This document shows positions 1-9,905 of a stretch of 64,000 bases of DNA, piece after piece. A model generated the notes under the pieces. It was not told the origin of the DNA. It ran no database searches and was given only the letters and a program-made list of their open reading frames with translations. The position numbers and the translations under genes were made by a program. This DNA is from Cliona cf. orientalis. Lineage: Eukaryota; Porifera; Demospongiae; Clionaida; Clionaidae. The stretch is taken from NCBI GenBank assembly GCA_963930775.1, contig OZ005695.1, positions 5,456,001 to 5,520,000 of the forward strand. The letters are read 5' to 3'. Numbering within the stretch: position 1 is the first letter of the stretch; each line of letters begins with the position of its first letter.

Positions 1-210
1 CCACTCAATGCATATGCATACAGGCCTTGTGCTTTCTGCTCATGCGCATAACATTGAATAATTATGGCTGGTAGAGGTCGTCAATAATGCTAGTAGCACA
101 AGTTTGGCTGGTGGCTATATATCCGCAGACTGGAATGCAAAGCCCCAACAAATCAGAATGTAAGATACCTATATTTACTTAGTCTAGATCTGGTGCAGAG
201 AGAGATTCAG
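1..210 (+). repeat. Dispersed repeat family L, head part
   Basis: Matches 39230-39450 and 39960-40300 in pattern (tgctcatgcgca, 'tggtagaggtcgtcaa', 'agtctagatctggtgcagag'). The fragment enters from the left edge of the window. Confidence 0.55.
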
Positions 211-353
211 TGATATTATACAACCAGGGGCTTATGGGGTCCATATATAAGTCCTTAATATGTACTCTATAGAGCTCTAGTTTATCGTGCGCTCCTGATA
301 AGGCCATGGTAAGAAAATGTTTGATTGGTGGCTCTTTGGTTATTTGCCAGTGT

Positions 354-735
354 TATGCAATATTTAGAATATAGTTGTAACAAATACAGCAATCTGATTG
401 GTCAGTTGGAGGTTCATTATTTCACTTAGAGACCTCTCAATTCACTTATAGACCTCTTAGAGAGGTAGGTCTATTATTAGGCTGCCAAAGGCAAAGAAAG
501 ATGCACAGTGCAACAGTAGCCTAGTCCCCAGGCTAAATGTCATGGTTACAGTTGCTCTATTCTAAATCAGTTAGAGACCTCGTCCAATGGTCTCTACGCT
601 TTTTAAGAGACCCTCATGCCCTTAGTACTTAGCACCCTCGCTGCGCTCGGGATGCTACAGCCCAGGGCCTTTGGGTCTCTTAAAATGCGTAGAGACCTTG
701 GACTCAGTCTCTATTATGTAGACTTCCCAAGTCAG
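354..735. repeat. GAGACC-palindrome repeat, copy 1
   Basis: Shares with 62728-63056 the order 'aatatagtt', 'gcaacagtagcctagtc', 'ttagagacctcgtccaatgg' and 'gcgctcgggatgctacagcc', ending in the reverse of the 'gagacctcgtcc' word. Same orientation in both copies. Related hairpin repeats with a 'gcgaagcgagggttcta' loop occur at 27190, 34680 and 35390. Confidence 0.6.
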
Positions 736-1021
736 GTCCCTAATTGGGAGGCCCCCATTATGTGACCCTCCACAACAAAACCAACCATACTACTATGCTA
801 GATAACAATCTGAGATGAGGCCAATATAGTTGCCCATGGTGATAATACCATTTTTTTCAATTTTTGGCATGGAACGATAAGGAAACACAAAAGTGCTTTG
901 TAGCATCTATAACACTATGCTTACTGACAGGAGCATAGTGGCGAATTGAAGGAGCATGTAACTTGCCTGTCATCAAAATATAAATTCATACATAGAACTG
1001 GGTGTGGCTATCCGTGTATGT

Positions 1022-1273
1022 ATATATGTGACCAGCTGTGAGAAAAGGGACCATTTGGGACTTGGTTTTTGTTGTATGTAGCTTGTACTAGTATGTATAT
1101 AGAGTATAATGTATATTCTGTAGGTGTATCCGCTCTTTGTTGGTGCCAATACGCTGATACAAGTATACTCACTACTATATTGTAGAAAGCAAGTTGAACA
1201 TTGTCATGATAAAAATCGATCTTGTTTCATACTAACATGAATGGTCCCTTTTCTCATAGCAGGTCACATATAT
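1022..1273. mobile_element. MITE (GTGAGAAAAGGGACCA type), copy 1
   Basis: Inverted ends TATATGTGACCAGCTGTGAG and the mirror CTCATAGCAGGTCACATATA with the inner 'agaaaagggaccatt'. A related but distinct element is at 61807-62211. Confidence 0.72.
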
Positions 1274-2204
1274 GGCAGTAGGCATTTCCAGTAGACGCAC
1301 ACTTCCCAGTACTAGAAATAGATGTGTGCTGCTATACTATTAATGCTACAAGTGTGAGTTGCTCAATGTTTGCATAATTTAGTAGCACATAATATTCTAA
1401 TTGACGCTCATCCGCATTAGTCCGTGGCCATTGCGTGCTACAGTATAGTACAGTGGAAACTTGGCTCTCCTATAATCTCTGACATTCATAATCGTTCCTA
1501 TTCTATCTTGTAGTCAGATAAGCTATGTACAGACAACAAAATAACGGTCAGACATCAGTCAATTTCCGACCAAAGTAGCTGCTGGCATGGACAAATTGAG
1601 CTATACACGGTCAAAAACGTGGCCAGAGATATTGACAACCTTCACAGAACAACGTTTAATATCCATTTGCTTTCCAATTAGAGCACGCTACACGTCGGCT
1701 ACAGCTAGCTAGCGCTATTGTATACTGTGTGCATGTTGAACTAGCTACATAGCCATGAAAGAGCTCGAGGAGCTGAAGCTGAGAAAGGCTTAGTCTCTAA
1801 AAAGTGATGACTGGGACGAGTGGTTGAAGGCAGTGAGTGAATTTCTCCTGTGGCATTGAACAGTCTCCAGTTTATTATGTTGACACTATTATGTAATGTA
1901 CGTGTATGTCTGTGCATGTTTGTATCTTGACCGACCAAATCATATAATGATTGGATATATGTCCTATCATTCAATAAAAATTATTTTGTGGTCTGTATTT
2001 ATATAAGATAATTTTAGTCTAGCATACTTAGTACAAATTTATAATCCTTGTTTGAGAAGACAATCGTGTTTTACAAGAAATTGTAAAGATTTATATCCGC
2101 AAATATTTCTAGTACTATGGTATGTGAAGTATTGCGTTTGATTTTGTAATTCAATGGTACTGTATGGTAGTTGTATGCTCTTTCAGCGGCTCATATACTC
2201 CTGT

Positions 2205-2870
2205 TACTGAATTATGGCTCAAAGAAATCGGCTATGTAGCTAACATTGACCATCTATTATATGAAGCCATTGTTATTTGCAGTCAAGCAAGCATGGCAGC
2301 TGCACAGAAGAGTTTCCAGTCATTTCTTTGCTTAATTTTGTGTACTGATGATACATTGACATGCTTATCTTTTCATTCCATTGATACACTGGCTGCTGCT
2401 CTCTTTCCAACGTTTTGGCAACCATTTAGCTAGTGGGCGTGACCATATATTTGCATAAATAGCGAGTATACAGACTTCTGAATCTGTGTTCTCCGCAAGC
2501 AGATTCAAGGCATGATAGCAGGGCATATTTGCATGGAACCTGTAGCCACAACAAAACTTTTGGGTTTATCCACATACCCACATCAAAGAGAATTCTGTAC
2601 TGAAGGTTTGTTGGGCCTATAAGCCTTAGGCATGCTAGGGAGAACACTGGGTCACTTCCGTAGCAGTGTTTCATCACACTTGGTGCAAATTTTTATTACG
2701 GGTGTGTTTTGGCTCATCTCCATAACCACACGGGCTAGAGACTTCAAGGTTGCAGGAGCAATAGTTCAAAGGTTGTAGTTGGTAAAGGTGACCTTAACTA
2801 ATTAGACTCTGTAGACCACAATCACATTATGTAATCTATAGTTTACTTTTGTGTGCATGGCTATAATGAA
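2205..2870. repeat. Dispersed repeat M, copy 1
   Basis: Shares 'tgtagctaacattgaccat', 'aagcatggcagctgcacag' and 'ttttggc..ccat' to 'gttcaaa.gttgtagttggta' with 4729-5160. About 600 bp, not obviously bounded. The open frames in it are chance. Confidence 0.5.
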
Positions 2871-2989
2871 ATTTTGTGAACTTCAGAAGAATAGTGGAAA
2901 TGCTGCTAGTAATATAGATGTCACGAGCATTTTTTAGAACATTTTGACAATCATCTTTACCATGCAGTCATAATATATTTGGCCACTTA

Positions 2990-3845
2990 ATTGTGTGCGT
3001 GCATTAGCAGAAACATCGAGTAGGCACTGTCGATAGGTGTGGCTACAGTGGCCAACAAAAAGGCACTGTTTGTGACGCTTGTGGACCATGTCTCTCGAAT
3101 TGACTCACATTGAAGCCAGTTTTTCATGGAATTCAATGGATTTGGTGTACTTACGAGTCATTTAGATGCCTACAGTAGGAGTAAAAAAAAACGGTGACGC
3201 TTCCGTTCCGTTCCGTCCCGTTCAGACGGAAGCGAAATGGCTGTTCCCCATGCCCAAGAATGGAAATGGGACGGGCGGAGGCGATACGATGGAAAATGCA
3301 ATCGACTATTCCAATCGTAGCTAGCACATAAATGACGCCTCAAAAGCCTAAGAAAGCCAAAAGAAGCATCGCTCTATCCAAGCGATCGCATTTGGAAGCG
3401 ATCAGAGTCGATTGGCAATGCGAGATCGATCGATCGTCGATAGCAGACTTCGAACCCAGTCGAGCCTCGATCGCAGAACTCGCTCAAAATCGAAGAGCGG
3501 CAGTAGTAAACTGCCTCAGAACAGTATAGAAGACAATAGCAGTATAAAACTCTCGATTCTAGTCGGCGAGTCAATGAGCTGGCCTTCCGTTTTTTGCACG
3601 TCGAAAGACCACGCCTAATTACTAATTATGCACGCGTGCATACGGAATGGAAACGGAACGGCTGGCATGAACGGTGCAACGGCGTCGGAATGGAAGCGTC
3701 ACCATTTTTTTGACTCCTACTGTACATGTACATCTCAAATATGACAATTTTTGTGTTAATAACCACAATGCCACGACAGATTGCTTTACCCCTTGCGCAT
3801 GCGCATGGGATAAAATCGGTTAATAGTACAATAATAATAATTTTT
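2990..3845 (+). repeat. Dispersed repeat family L, tail part, split by a MITE
   Basis: The 'gcactgtcgataggtgtggc' to 'cttgcgcatgcgcatgggat' module. Other copies: 24414-24545 (+), 30590-30830 (+), 38990-39240 (-), 39680-39942 (-). The MITE at 3173-3722 lies within it at a TA. Family and replication mode unknown. Confidence 0.6.
3173..3722. mobile_element. Tc1/mariner-type MITE (CAGTAGGAGT ends)
   Basis: Ends CAGTAGGAGTAAAAAAAA, then CGGTGACGCTTCC, and the mirror GGAAGCGTCACC to ACTCCTACTG, with TA on both sides (3171-3172, 3723-3724). The 550-bp interior holds overlapping open frames (3332-3618) rich in 'cgatcg' with no recognisable transposase; I do not call them genes. It splits a dispersed repeat copy (2990-3170 / 3725-3845). 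Confidence 0.82.
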
Positions 3846-4354
3846 ATCATAGGAAGTCACATACAGTAGTGGTTAATAAAAGTTAACGTTCCGTTTCCAG
3901 CACTATAATCATAGAATGGTGACAAAAAGAGAATGAAACAGTAGCTGAACAGTATGGACAAAACATGATAAGCGTCCTTTTGGTAGGGGAGAAACATCCT
4001 TAGTAAGCGTAGTGCATATTAAGATAGACTTAGTCGCCTGCTGCACTGGCTTTTACAAATGCTAGGTGGTTTACTCGGCCTCTCACTGGAAGCCAAGCAG
4101 ATAGCTTTTTTGTTCGAGGCAATTGTTTGAACTCTACTCATGCAAAACACACCTGGTGATTGACAAGTCACAAAATACGCCTTTCAATGTCTGCTACGTT
4201 ATTGAGTCTGTATGAGGGTTGGATATCACTAGTTATATTCAGAACATGTTCTCCATGGCAACTTGAACTTCGATCTTACCAGTTAATAAGTGGGCATGGC
4301 TTAAAATTTTGCTCATGCGCATAGTCCAGTGCCCCCTATCTAAAATCCTAGATG

Positions 4355-4727
4355 CAGTGGCGTAGGCAGAGGGGGGGCTTAGGGGGCTCGAGCCCCCCTT
4401 TGTCATCAGCCATAGTGGGCGTGGCAACAGTTAACATTAGCTTCTTTGCAGTAAGTACTCTATGAATACTGCATTGTACTGCTCTAACTTACATCTTAAT
4501 CCATGTCAGCTGTAGAAACCCATACCTGTCAGCGCTTAAAGTACGGCGGTGTATAAGAACTCGCGCAAGCTTAGTACACTATACTTTAGCATAGAGGTCG
4601 AAGTTCAATAGTCAATAGTGTGATCACGTGATCCTAATTAATGGGCGTGACCAAAGCGAAAATTTTTCGTGTGCTTCATGCGCACTATCAAGCCCCCCCC
4701 ATACTCAGAATCCTGGCTACGCCCCTG
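4355..4727. mobile_element. hAT-like MITE (CAGTGGCGTAG ends)
   Basis: Left CAGTGGCGTAGGCAGAGG followed by a G run, and right CCTGGCTACGCCCCTG preceded by a C run. CAGTGGCGTAGCC-type ends are a common hAT signature. Clear 8-bp target copies were not recognised. Confidence 0.6.
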
Positions 4728-4728
4728 A

Positions 4729-5160
4729 GACGATATTGGCCATGTAGCTAACATTGACCATCCATGATACGGAGCCATTGCCATAGTAGCAGCTAGGCAA
4801 GCATGGCAGCTGCACACAGAAAAAGTCTCCGGTCAATTCTTTGTTCGATTTTGTATACAAATGATCTATAGACACACTTATCTTTTGTTTTTCCCCATCG
4901 GAATGCTGGCTGCTGTTCTCTTTTCAATGTTTTGGCGGCCATCTAGCTCATTGACTTAGTCGGCATGGCCACATATTTTGCATAAACGGTGAGTATACGT
5001 ACTTCCGCGTGCAACGTATATAGCAGTGTTTCACCGTGCTTGCTGCTATTATAGGTGATCCAAATACATTTTGGCTCATATTTTCATGACTACACGGGCT
5101 AAAGACTTCAGATTTGCAGCAGCAGTAGTTCAAAAGTTGTAGTTGGTAATGGTGGCCTTA
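4729..5160. repeat. Dispersed repeat M, copy 2
   Basis: Second copy of the 2205 repeat, shortened, ending about 75 bp before the coiled-coil exon at 5234. Confidence 0.5.
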
Positions 5161-5233
5161 ACTAAAAATCGGTTGTCTGCGCGATATGGTTGGTTTTGTT
5201 CATGGAAGATCACATGTGTAAAAAATAATGCAG

Positions 5234-5625
5234 AGAACAAATGCATCTATTACTAAAAAAGATCATTGTGCTGGAACAGAAACTGAAATCTATGGAGATA
5301 CAGATGAAAGCCGTAAGTAAATATAGATCATACCTTACATCAATTATTGATAAAATCCCTGCAGGAACAGGAACAAAGGTTAAACCTGGAAGCTTCAGTA
5401 CTTAAATTAGACAAAGAAAATGAATCATTGAAGTTAGCTCAAAGCAAGGCACATAAACAGTTACAAGACTTTGCTGACAAGTTCTATGCTGAAACAGAAG
5501 GAATCTCCACTATTAACTCTCATCCCTCATCTCCACAATCAAGCGTGGCTGAACTAATGACTTTATCCAGAACTAATTCTGTATCAAGTAATGTTAGTGG
5601 ATACTCTAAGAGCTCAGAAGTGTAA
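5234..5625 (+). CDS. C-terminal two exons of an unrecognised coiled-coil protein
   Basis: Exon 5234-5312 gives EQMHLLLKKIIVLEQKLKSM and on to KA, with donor GTAAGT. After a 52-bp intron with acceptor CCCTGCAG, exon 5365-5625 gives EQEQRLNLEASVLKLDKENE and ends in SGYSKSSEV plus TAA. Heptad-spaced Leu/Ile in charged sequence predicts a coiled coil over about 70 residues, followed by a Ser/Thr-rich tail (SSPQSSVAEL, SRTNSVSSNVS). Splice sites match in phase. Upstream exons are not found: the preceding 4 kb is repeats, so they may lie left of the window or past repeats I could not bridge. I do not recognise the family. The C-terminal SSEV could suit a PDZ ligand, which is speculative. Confidence 0.7.
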
Positions 5626-5844
5626 ATTTCACATTGGCTATTGATCCGGCAGCCGGTCAACCTTTTCCAGTGCTATTGATCCAGCAGAAAAAGGAACAAA
5701 TGCAAGGAAAGAGCACTAGTGGCCTATGGCATCTGACTGGCACTACTGCTGCTACTACTCCTAACACTCACAATTATATGATCTGTAACCCTAATAATTA
5801 ACCCTACCATGCAAACTCCCAGCTCTTAGCACAGCTACAGCTGT

Positions 5845-5850
5845 AATAAA
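5845..5850 (+). terminator. Polyadenylation signal AATAAA of the coiled-coil gene
   Basis: AATAAA lies 220 bp behind the stop codon at 5623-5625 on the same strand, so the intervening sequence is the likely 3' untranslated region. Confidence 0.45.
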
Positions 5851-6077
5851 AACCTCATCCAGCTGCCAGACCAATAGCCACTCCATATCAATTTATAATA
5901 ACTAGAGCTCTCTTGAGCACAAAACCTTCAGCGCATTACATAATATTAGCTACATATTTGAGTATTACATGTAGAAAAGGGTTGGGGGAGGCTACTATAG
6001 GGCTGGGGACAAGGCTAGCATTACACTTACACAACAGTATTGTTCAATCAACGGTTTACAGCAACAACAGCCTGGTG

Positions 6078-6508
6078 TGATGGGGCGTGGCCGAGGAGGC
6101 CATACGAGTGTTTATGGTCAGAGGTGGGCGTGTCCAGAAAGAGCCAGGGGCGATTATGTGCATGTAATTAGTGACCGGAAGTGGCCCCTGAAGAAAAGAC
6201 AGGTAATTTCCCACATCAAAGCATTCTTTCTTAACTTTTAACCGCAACAACTGTTATACATTAAGGTAGCATTAAAGTGCGTGGGCGTGAGCGTCAGGAT
6301 TGGCTAATTCAATTAGCGAATCGTGAAGGGGCGTGGCTGAAGAGGCCATACGAGTGCTTTTGGTCGAAGGTGGGCGTGTCTAGAATCGGCCAGGGATGAT
6401 TATGCGCGTGTAATTAGCGACCGGAAGTGGCCCCTGAAGAAAACACCGGTAATTGCCCACTTCAAAGCAAGATCAAAGCATTCTTTCTTAACTATTAACC
6501 GCAACGAC
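6078..6508. repeat. Tandem duplication, period 250 bp
   Basis: 'gaggccatacgagtg', 'gtaattag(t/c)gaccggaag' and 'tggcccctgaagaaaa' recur 250 bp apart (6078 and 6328). The second half lies inside element A (6264-7274). Confidence 0.65.
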
Positions 6509-7274
6509 AAAAAAAAAAAAAAAAAGCCTTATTAGGCCTAATTAAGCATGTGGGCGTGTTCCTGGCACTGTGTGGAGTGTGTGCGTGTGCGTTAATGCAG
6601 GTTTTATTGCTTCCGATTGGGCGTGGCTTCACGGGCCAGTGCTTGGATATCGGCGCCTGGGACTTGGCCTCGGCGATAGGTGGGCGTGTCCCGGAAGCGG
6701 TGGTGACCTTTGAACCCCGCGAGGAGGCTTTGGGGGCGTGGCAGGAGGTCAAAGGTGAGGCCATGTCTGTTAATGAGGCACTGTACGCCGGTGCGATGGA
6801 GGGGACCGTACGGCTGGACGGAAGCTGACGATGGTTTGAAGCGGATGTGGTTGCGATGACGTGTTGTTACTCCGCCCACACAGGAAATGAGGTGAGCTCT
6901 TGCGTGGGCGGTGTGGCAGAACGGCCTCCAAGTGTTTGTGTGTGTTTTGGCCTTGAGGAAGCTGTGTGTTTTAATTGGGATTGATTGTGGGCTTCCGGTG
7001 GACATCTGGTGGTTAGTAGGCACTTGATTGAGAATGGTGGTCCTTGGGGAACAGGGTGGGGCTGTTTTGGGCGTGGCCTGGCCCCTCCCTTCCGGCTCGG
7101 CTTCCGGTCCATGGAGGATATTAAATGAACACTTCCGGCTCTAGCAGCCACACCCCTGAGACCTGTGCAATTAAAAGGGCGTGGTTACACAACGTGCACC
7201 TCACTAATGACTTTGATGTGGTTTAGGTGTCATATCCCCCACCTCACGCCCACGCAATTTAATGCTACCTTAAA
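6264..7274. mobile_element. Element A (AGGTAGCATTAAA ends), copy 1
   Basis: Left AGGTAGCATTAAAGTGCGTG and right CACGCAATTTAATGCTACCT, flanked by TTA/TAA, suggesting a PIF/Harbinger-like target. GC-rich, full of GGGCGTGG. The interior matches 9187-9896 in the reverse orientation. The open frames (for example 6550-6828) show no known domain. Confidence 0.65.
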
Positions 7275-7312
7275 ACTTATCTACTGTACACAGTATACGG
7301 CATAGTAGAAAG

Positions 7313-7640
7313 CTTAAATAGAAATTATACACTAAGTAGAAAAAATTAATTTATGGAGGGTTGGGAGCACTTGGGAATGTAATTTTTATGTGGGCACACA
7401 GAATGGGTCGAAAAACGAGATTTGATATGAGAAAATTTTGATTCATGCCCTTAGAATTAAAGTTACAGCCCTTGAAATTTACCCATGTTTGTGTAGGAAG
7501 CCATGTTTGGAGTCCCGGTGTGCGTTATTTAGAAAATCGCTAGGCCAGTACATGCATAGGCTACCGTGCAGCTGGTATTGTATCCAGAGGCTTGCTGAAT
7601 GGATGAAGAATCAGCCGCAACAGTAGCTCTCTCGTTTTAG
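7313..7640 (-). repeat. ACACTAAGCAG monomer, reversed copy
   Basis: Reads the monomer of 9906-12090 backwards ('cacactaagtagaaaaaa', 'acccattctgtgtgcccac', 'catgggtaaatttcaagggc'). It lies next to the end of element A copy 1, mirroring the arrangement at 9896/9906. Confidence 0.6.
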
Positions 7641-8069
7641 CTGAGAGGTAGGTGGCATACAGCTATAGTTTTACATTGTGCGTGCATGGATGTGTGGGAA
7701 AGTACATGGAGTTGAGAAACATAACTTTGTGCTTTTCGCCTAGCCTTGTGTGTGTGCTGTGGTGATTTTGAGTACTAGTAGGAAGTAACGTGTTGCAGGG
7801 GCCACAGGTACTGAACTTCAGTACTGTCATATACTCTTGAGTTTTCTAGGCTCTACTAGGAGTTTTCTTGCATTTTATGGCTCCTATGCATTTCACCAGT
7901 ACTTTGTGGTGTTTTCTGGACAATTATTTTTAAATTGAAGTATAGACTGCTTGCATTGTATGGCTCTACTATGCATCCAGCTTGACTATGTCGTGGTTTA
8001 TAGACTGTTTTTTTCTGCTTGGTGTGTAGTCTCCTTGAAATTATAAATTATAATTATTATACTATATAC

Positions 8070-8665
8070 AACGAAAAATATGTTTCAGATGGTCATTTTT
8101 CTTATATAGTCCATGTCATTACATGAGGGCATGGATACGCGTCTGATGCGCCCGGTTGCTATGAACGCGCGGCGTGGGCGGAGAGAAAGTCCGCACTACA
8201 AGGCTCAGGATTGGTCAGAACTGTAGGACGGTGTGCACAAAGAAGAGTGGCTTTAATGCCTCGGGCCATAGCTACAGCTAGAGACGCATTGTCGATTGAA
8301 TGATCGGCGCGAAAGCGCCGCGCGTTTTGAGAGGCCTGCTAAGCAGGCGCTGGCGCTAGCCACCGAGCCTTGAGCGAAGCGAGAGGCGAGATCTGCTCTT
8401 TATCATACCTGTCAGTAGTCCGGTAGCAACGTTCGAGCAGAGCGAGAACGTCGCCATTGCACACTTAGTTGGAGCCTGAGCAGTTGGTTGCTATGAGGGG
8501 TGTGGCCTCTGCAACCACTTCGATCTGCGCATGCGCACGGTACTAATGAACAGGCAGGATACTGTTTGTGCATGAACTACGCCTCTATGTTCAGCGTGTA
8601 CTGTTAATAGATGATCATGCATGTTAGTCACATTATCCCATGATTGTGACATTAAACATACTTGT
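8070..8665 (+). repeat. Dispersed repeat R, copy 1
   Basis: Starts 'acaacgaaaaatatgtttca' and ends 'tgattgtgacattaaacata'. Contains 'gcgtgggcggagagaaagtcc' and 'gagcgaagcgagaggcga'. No terminal inverted repeats seen. Copies at 36727-37300 and 45008-45470 share both ends, so about 590 bp looks like the full unit. Class unknown (SINE or Helitron-like possible). Confidence 0.62.
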
Positions 8666-8736
8666 AATTATTTATAATTATTATTATGTAAATGATTATA
8701 AAAAATTACACACTAAGAGAAAAAGCGAACTATTAA

Positions 8737-9186
8737 GGGGGCTTGTCCAAAGTCTTTGTGGAAAAATTAACATCATTATGACGTTAGGGGGGAGGGGTCT
8801 TGGTCCATGACGTTTTACAACTGCATTGTCAGCAGATTTTAGCTTTAGTTGTGATTATGCATTCTTGTGATTGAACAAGTCTGGGCACACCTCCAGCAGT
8901 GTCAAAATTTGCATTTTTGTGACAGCACTTCCTAGCTGAAAGTGCATGTAGCTACAGGCAAGCAAGAAACTGTTAAAGAAGCACAGGTATGCAATGAATC
9001 CATGAAGACATAGCTAGCACTGTAGAATACAAGTGAATATCGACTGTGTAGGCTAAATGGAGCAGAATCAGAGTTTCAGTACTGAATCTATGCTGAAATG
9101 CTGTGACGTTAAGAGAGGGGGGAGGGGGTAAAATGTTAACGTCACAATGACGTTAATTTTTTCACAAGGACTTTGGACAAGGCCCC
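8737..9186. mobile_element. PIF/Harbinger-like MITE (GGGGGCTTGTCCAAAG ends)
   Basis: Ends GGGGGCTTGTCCAAAGTC and GACTTTGGACAAGGCCCC, then mirror-image 'ttaacatcattatgacgtta' inner arms. Flanked by TAA on both sides, the 3-bp target typical of PIF/Harbinger. It sits exactly at the end of inverted element A. Confidence 0.78.
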
Positions 9187-9896
9187 TAAGGTATCACCAA
9201 AGTGCATGGGTGTGAGGTGGGGAATATGACACCTAAATCACATCAAAGTCATAAGTGAGGTGCAAGTTGTGAGCACACCCTTTTAATTGCCCAGGTCTCA
9301 GGGGTGTGGCTGCTAGAACCGGAGGTGTTCATTTAATATTCTCAATGGACCAGAAGGGAGGGGCCAGGCCACACCTAAAAGAGCACCACCCTGTGCCTCA
9401 ACGACCACCATATTCTCAATCAAGTGCTGACTGGTCACCGGAAGCCCACAATCAATCCCAATTAAAACTCAAGGCCAAAACACACAAACACATCAAGGTC
9501 GTTCTGCCACACCGCACACACAAGAGCTCACCTCATTTCCTGTGTGGTCAGGGTAACAACACTTCATCGCAATCACATCCACTTCAAACCATCGTCAACT
9601 TTCGTCCGGCTGTACGGTCCCCTCGATCACATCGGCCTACAGTGCCTCATTAACTGACATGGCCTCACCTTTGACCTCCTACCACGCCCCCAAAGCCAAC
9701 TGGCGGGGTTCAAAGGTCACACCACGCCCGGGACACGCCCACCTATCGCCGCAGCCTGGTTTCACGCCCCAGTGTCCAACCATTGGCTCGTGAAGCCACG
9801 CCCAATCGGAAGCAATAAAACCTGCATTAATGCACACGCATACACTGCACACAGTGCCTGCAACACGCCCACATGCTTAATTTAGCCTAATTAGCC
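9187..9896. mobile_element. Element A, inverted partial copy
   Basis: Begins AGGTATCACCAAAGTGCATG next to a TAA and runs as the reverse complement of 6540-7274, diverged, and lacks the far end. With copy 1 it forms a 2-kb-spaced inverted pair around 7300-9186. Confidence 0.65.
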
Positions 9897-9905
9897 ATTT
9901 TTCAA

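Noticed and set aside
1755-1832. Possible first exon MKELEELKLRKA..SLKSDDWDEWLKA before donor GTGAGT
   Set aside because: An in-frame TAG interrupts it, and its phase does not match the coiled-coil exon at 5234.
3332-3618. Overlapping open frames within the CAGTAGGAGT element
   Set aside because: Repetitive 'cgatcg' content, no transposase motifs, and the element is too short for an autonomous copy.
6550-7151. Several overlapping open frames on both strands in element A
   Set aside because: GC-rich repeat with stops rare by composition; the inverted copy at 9306-9653 does not keep the same frame.
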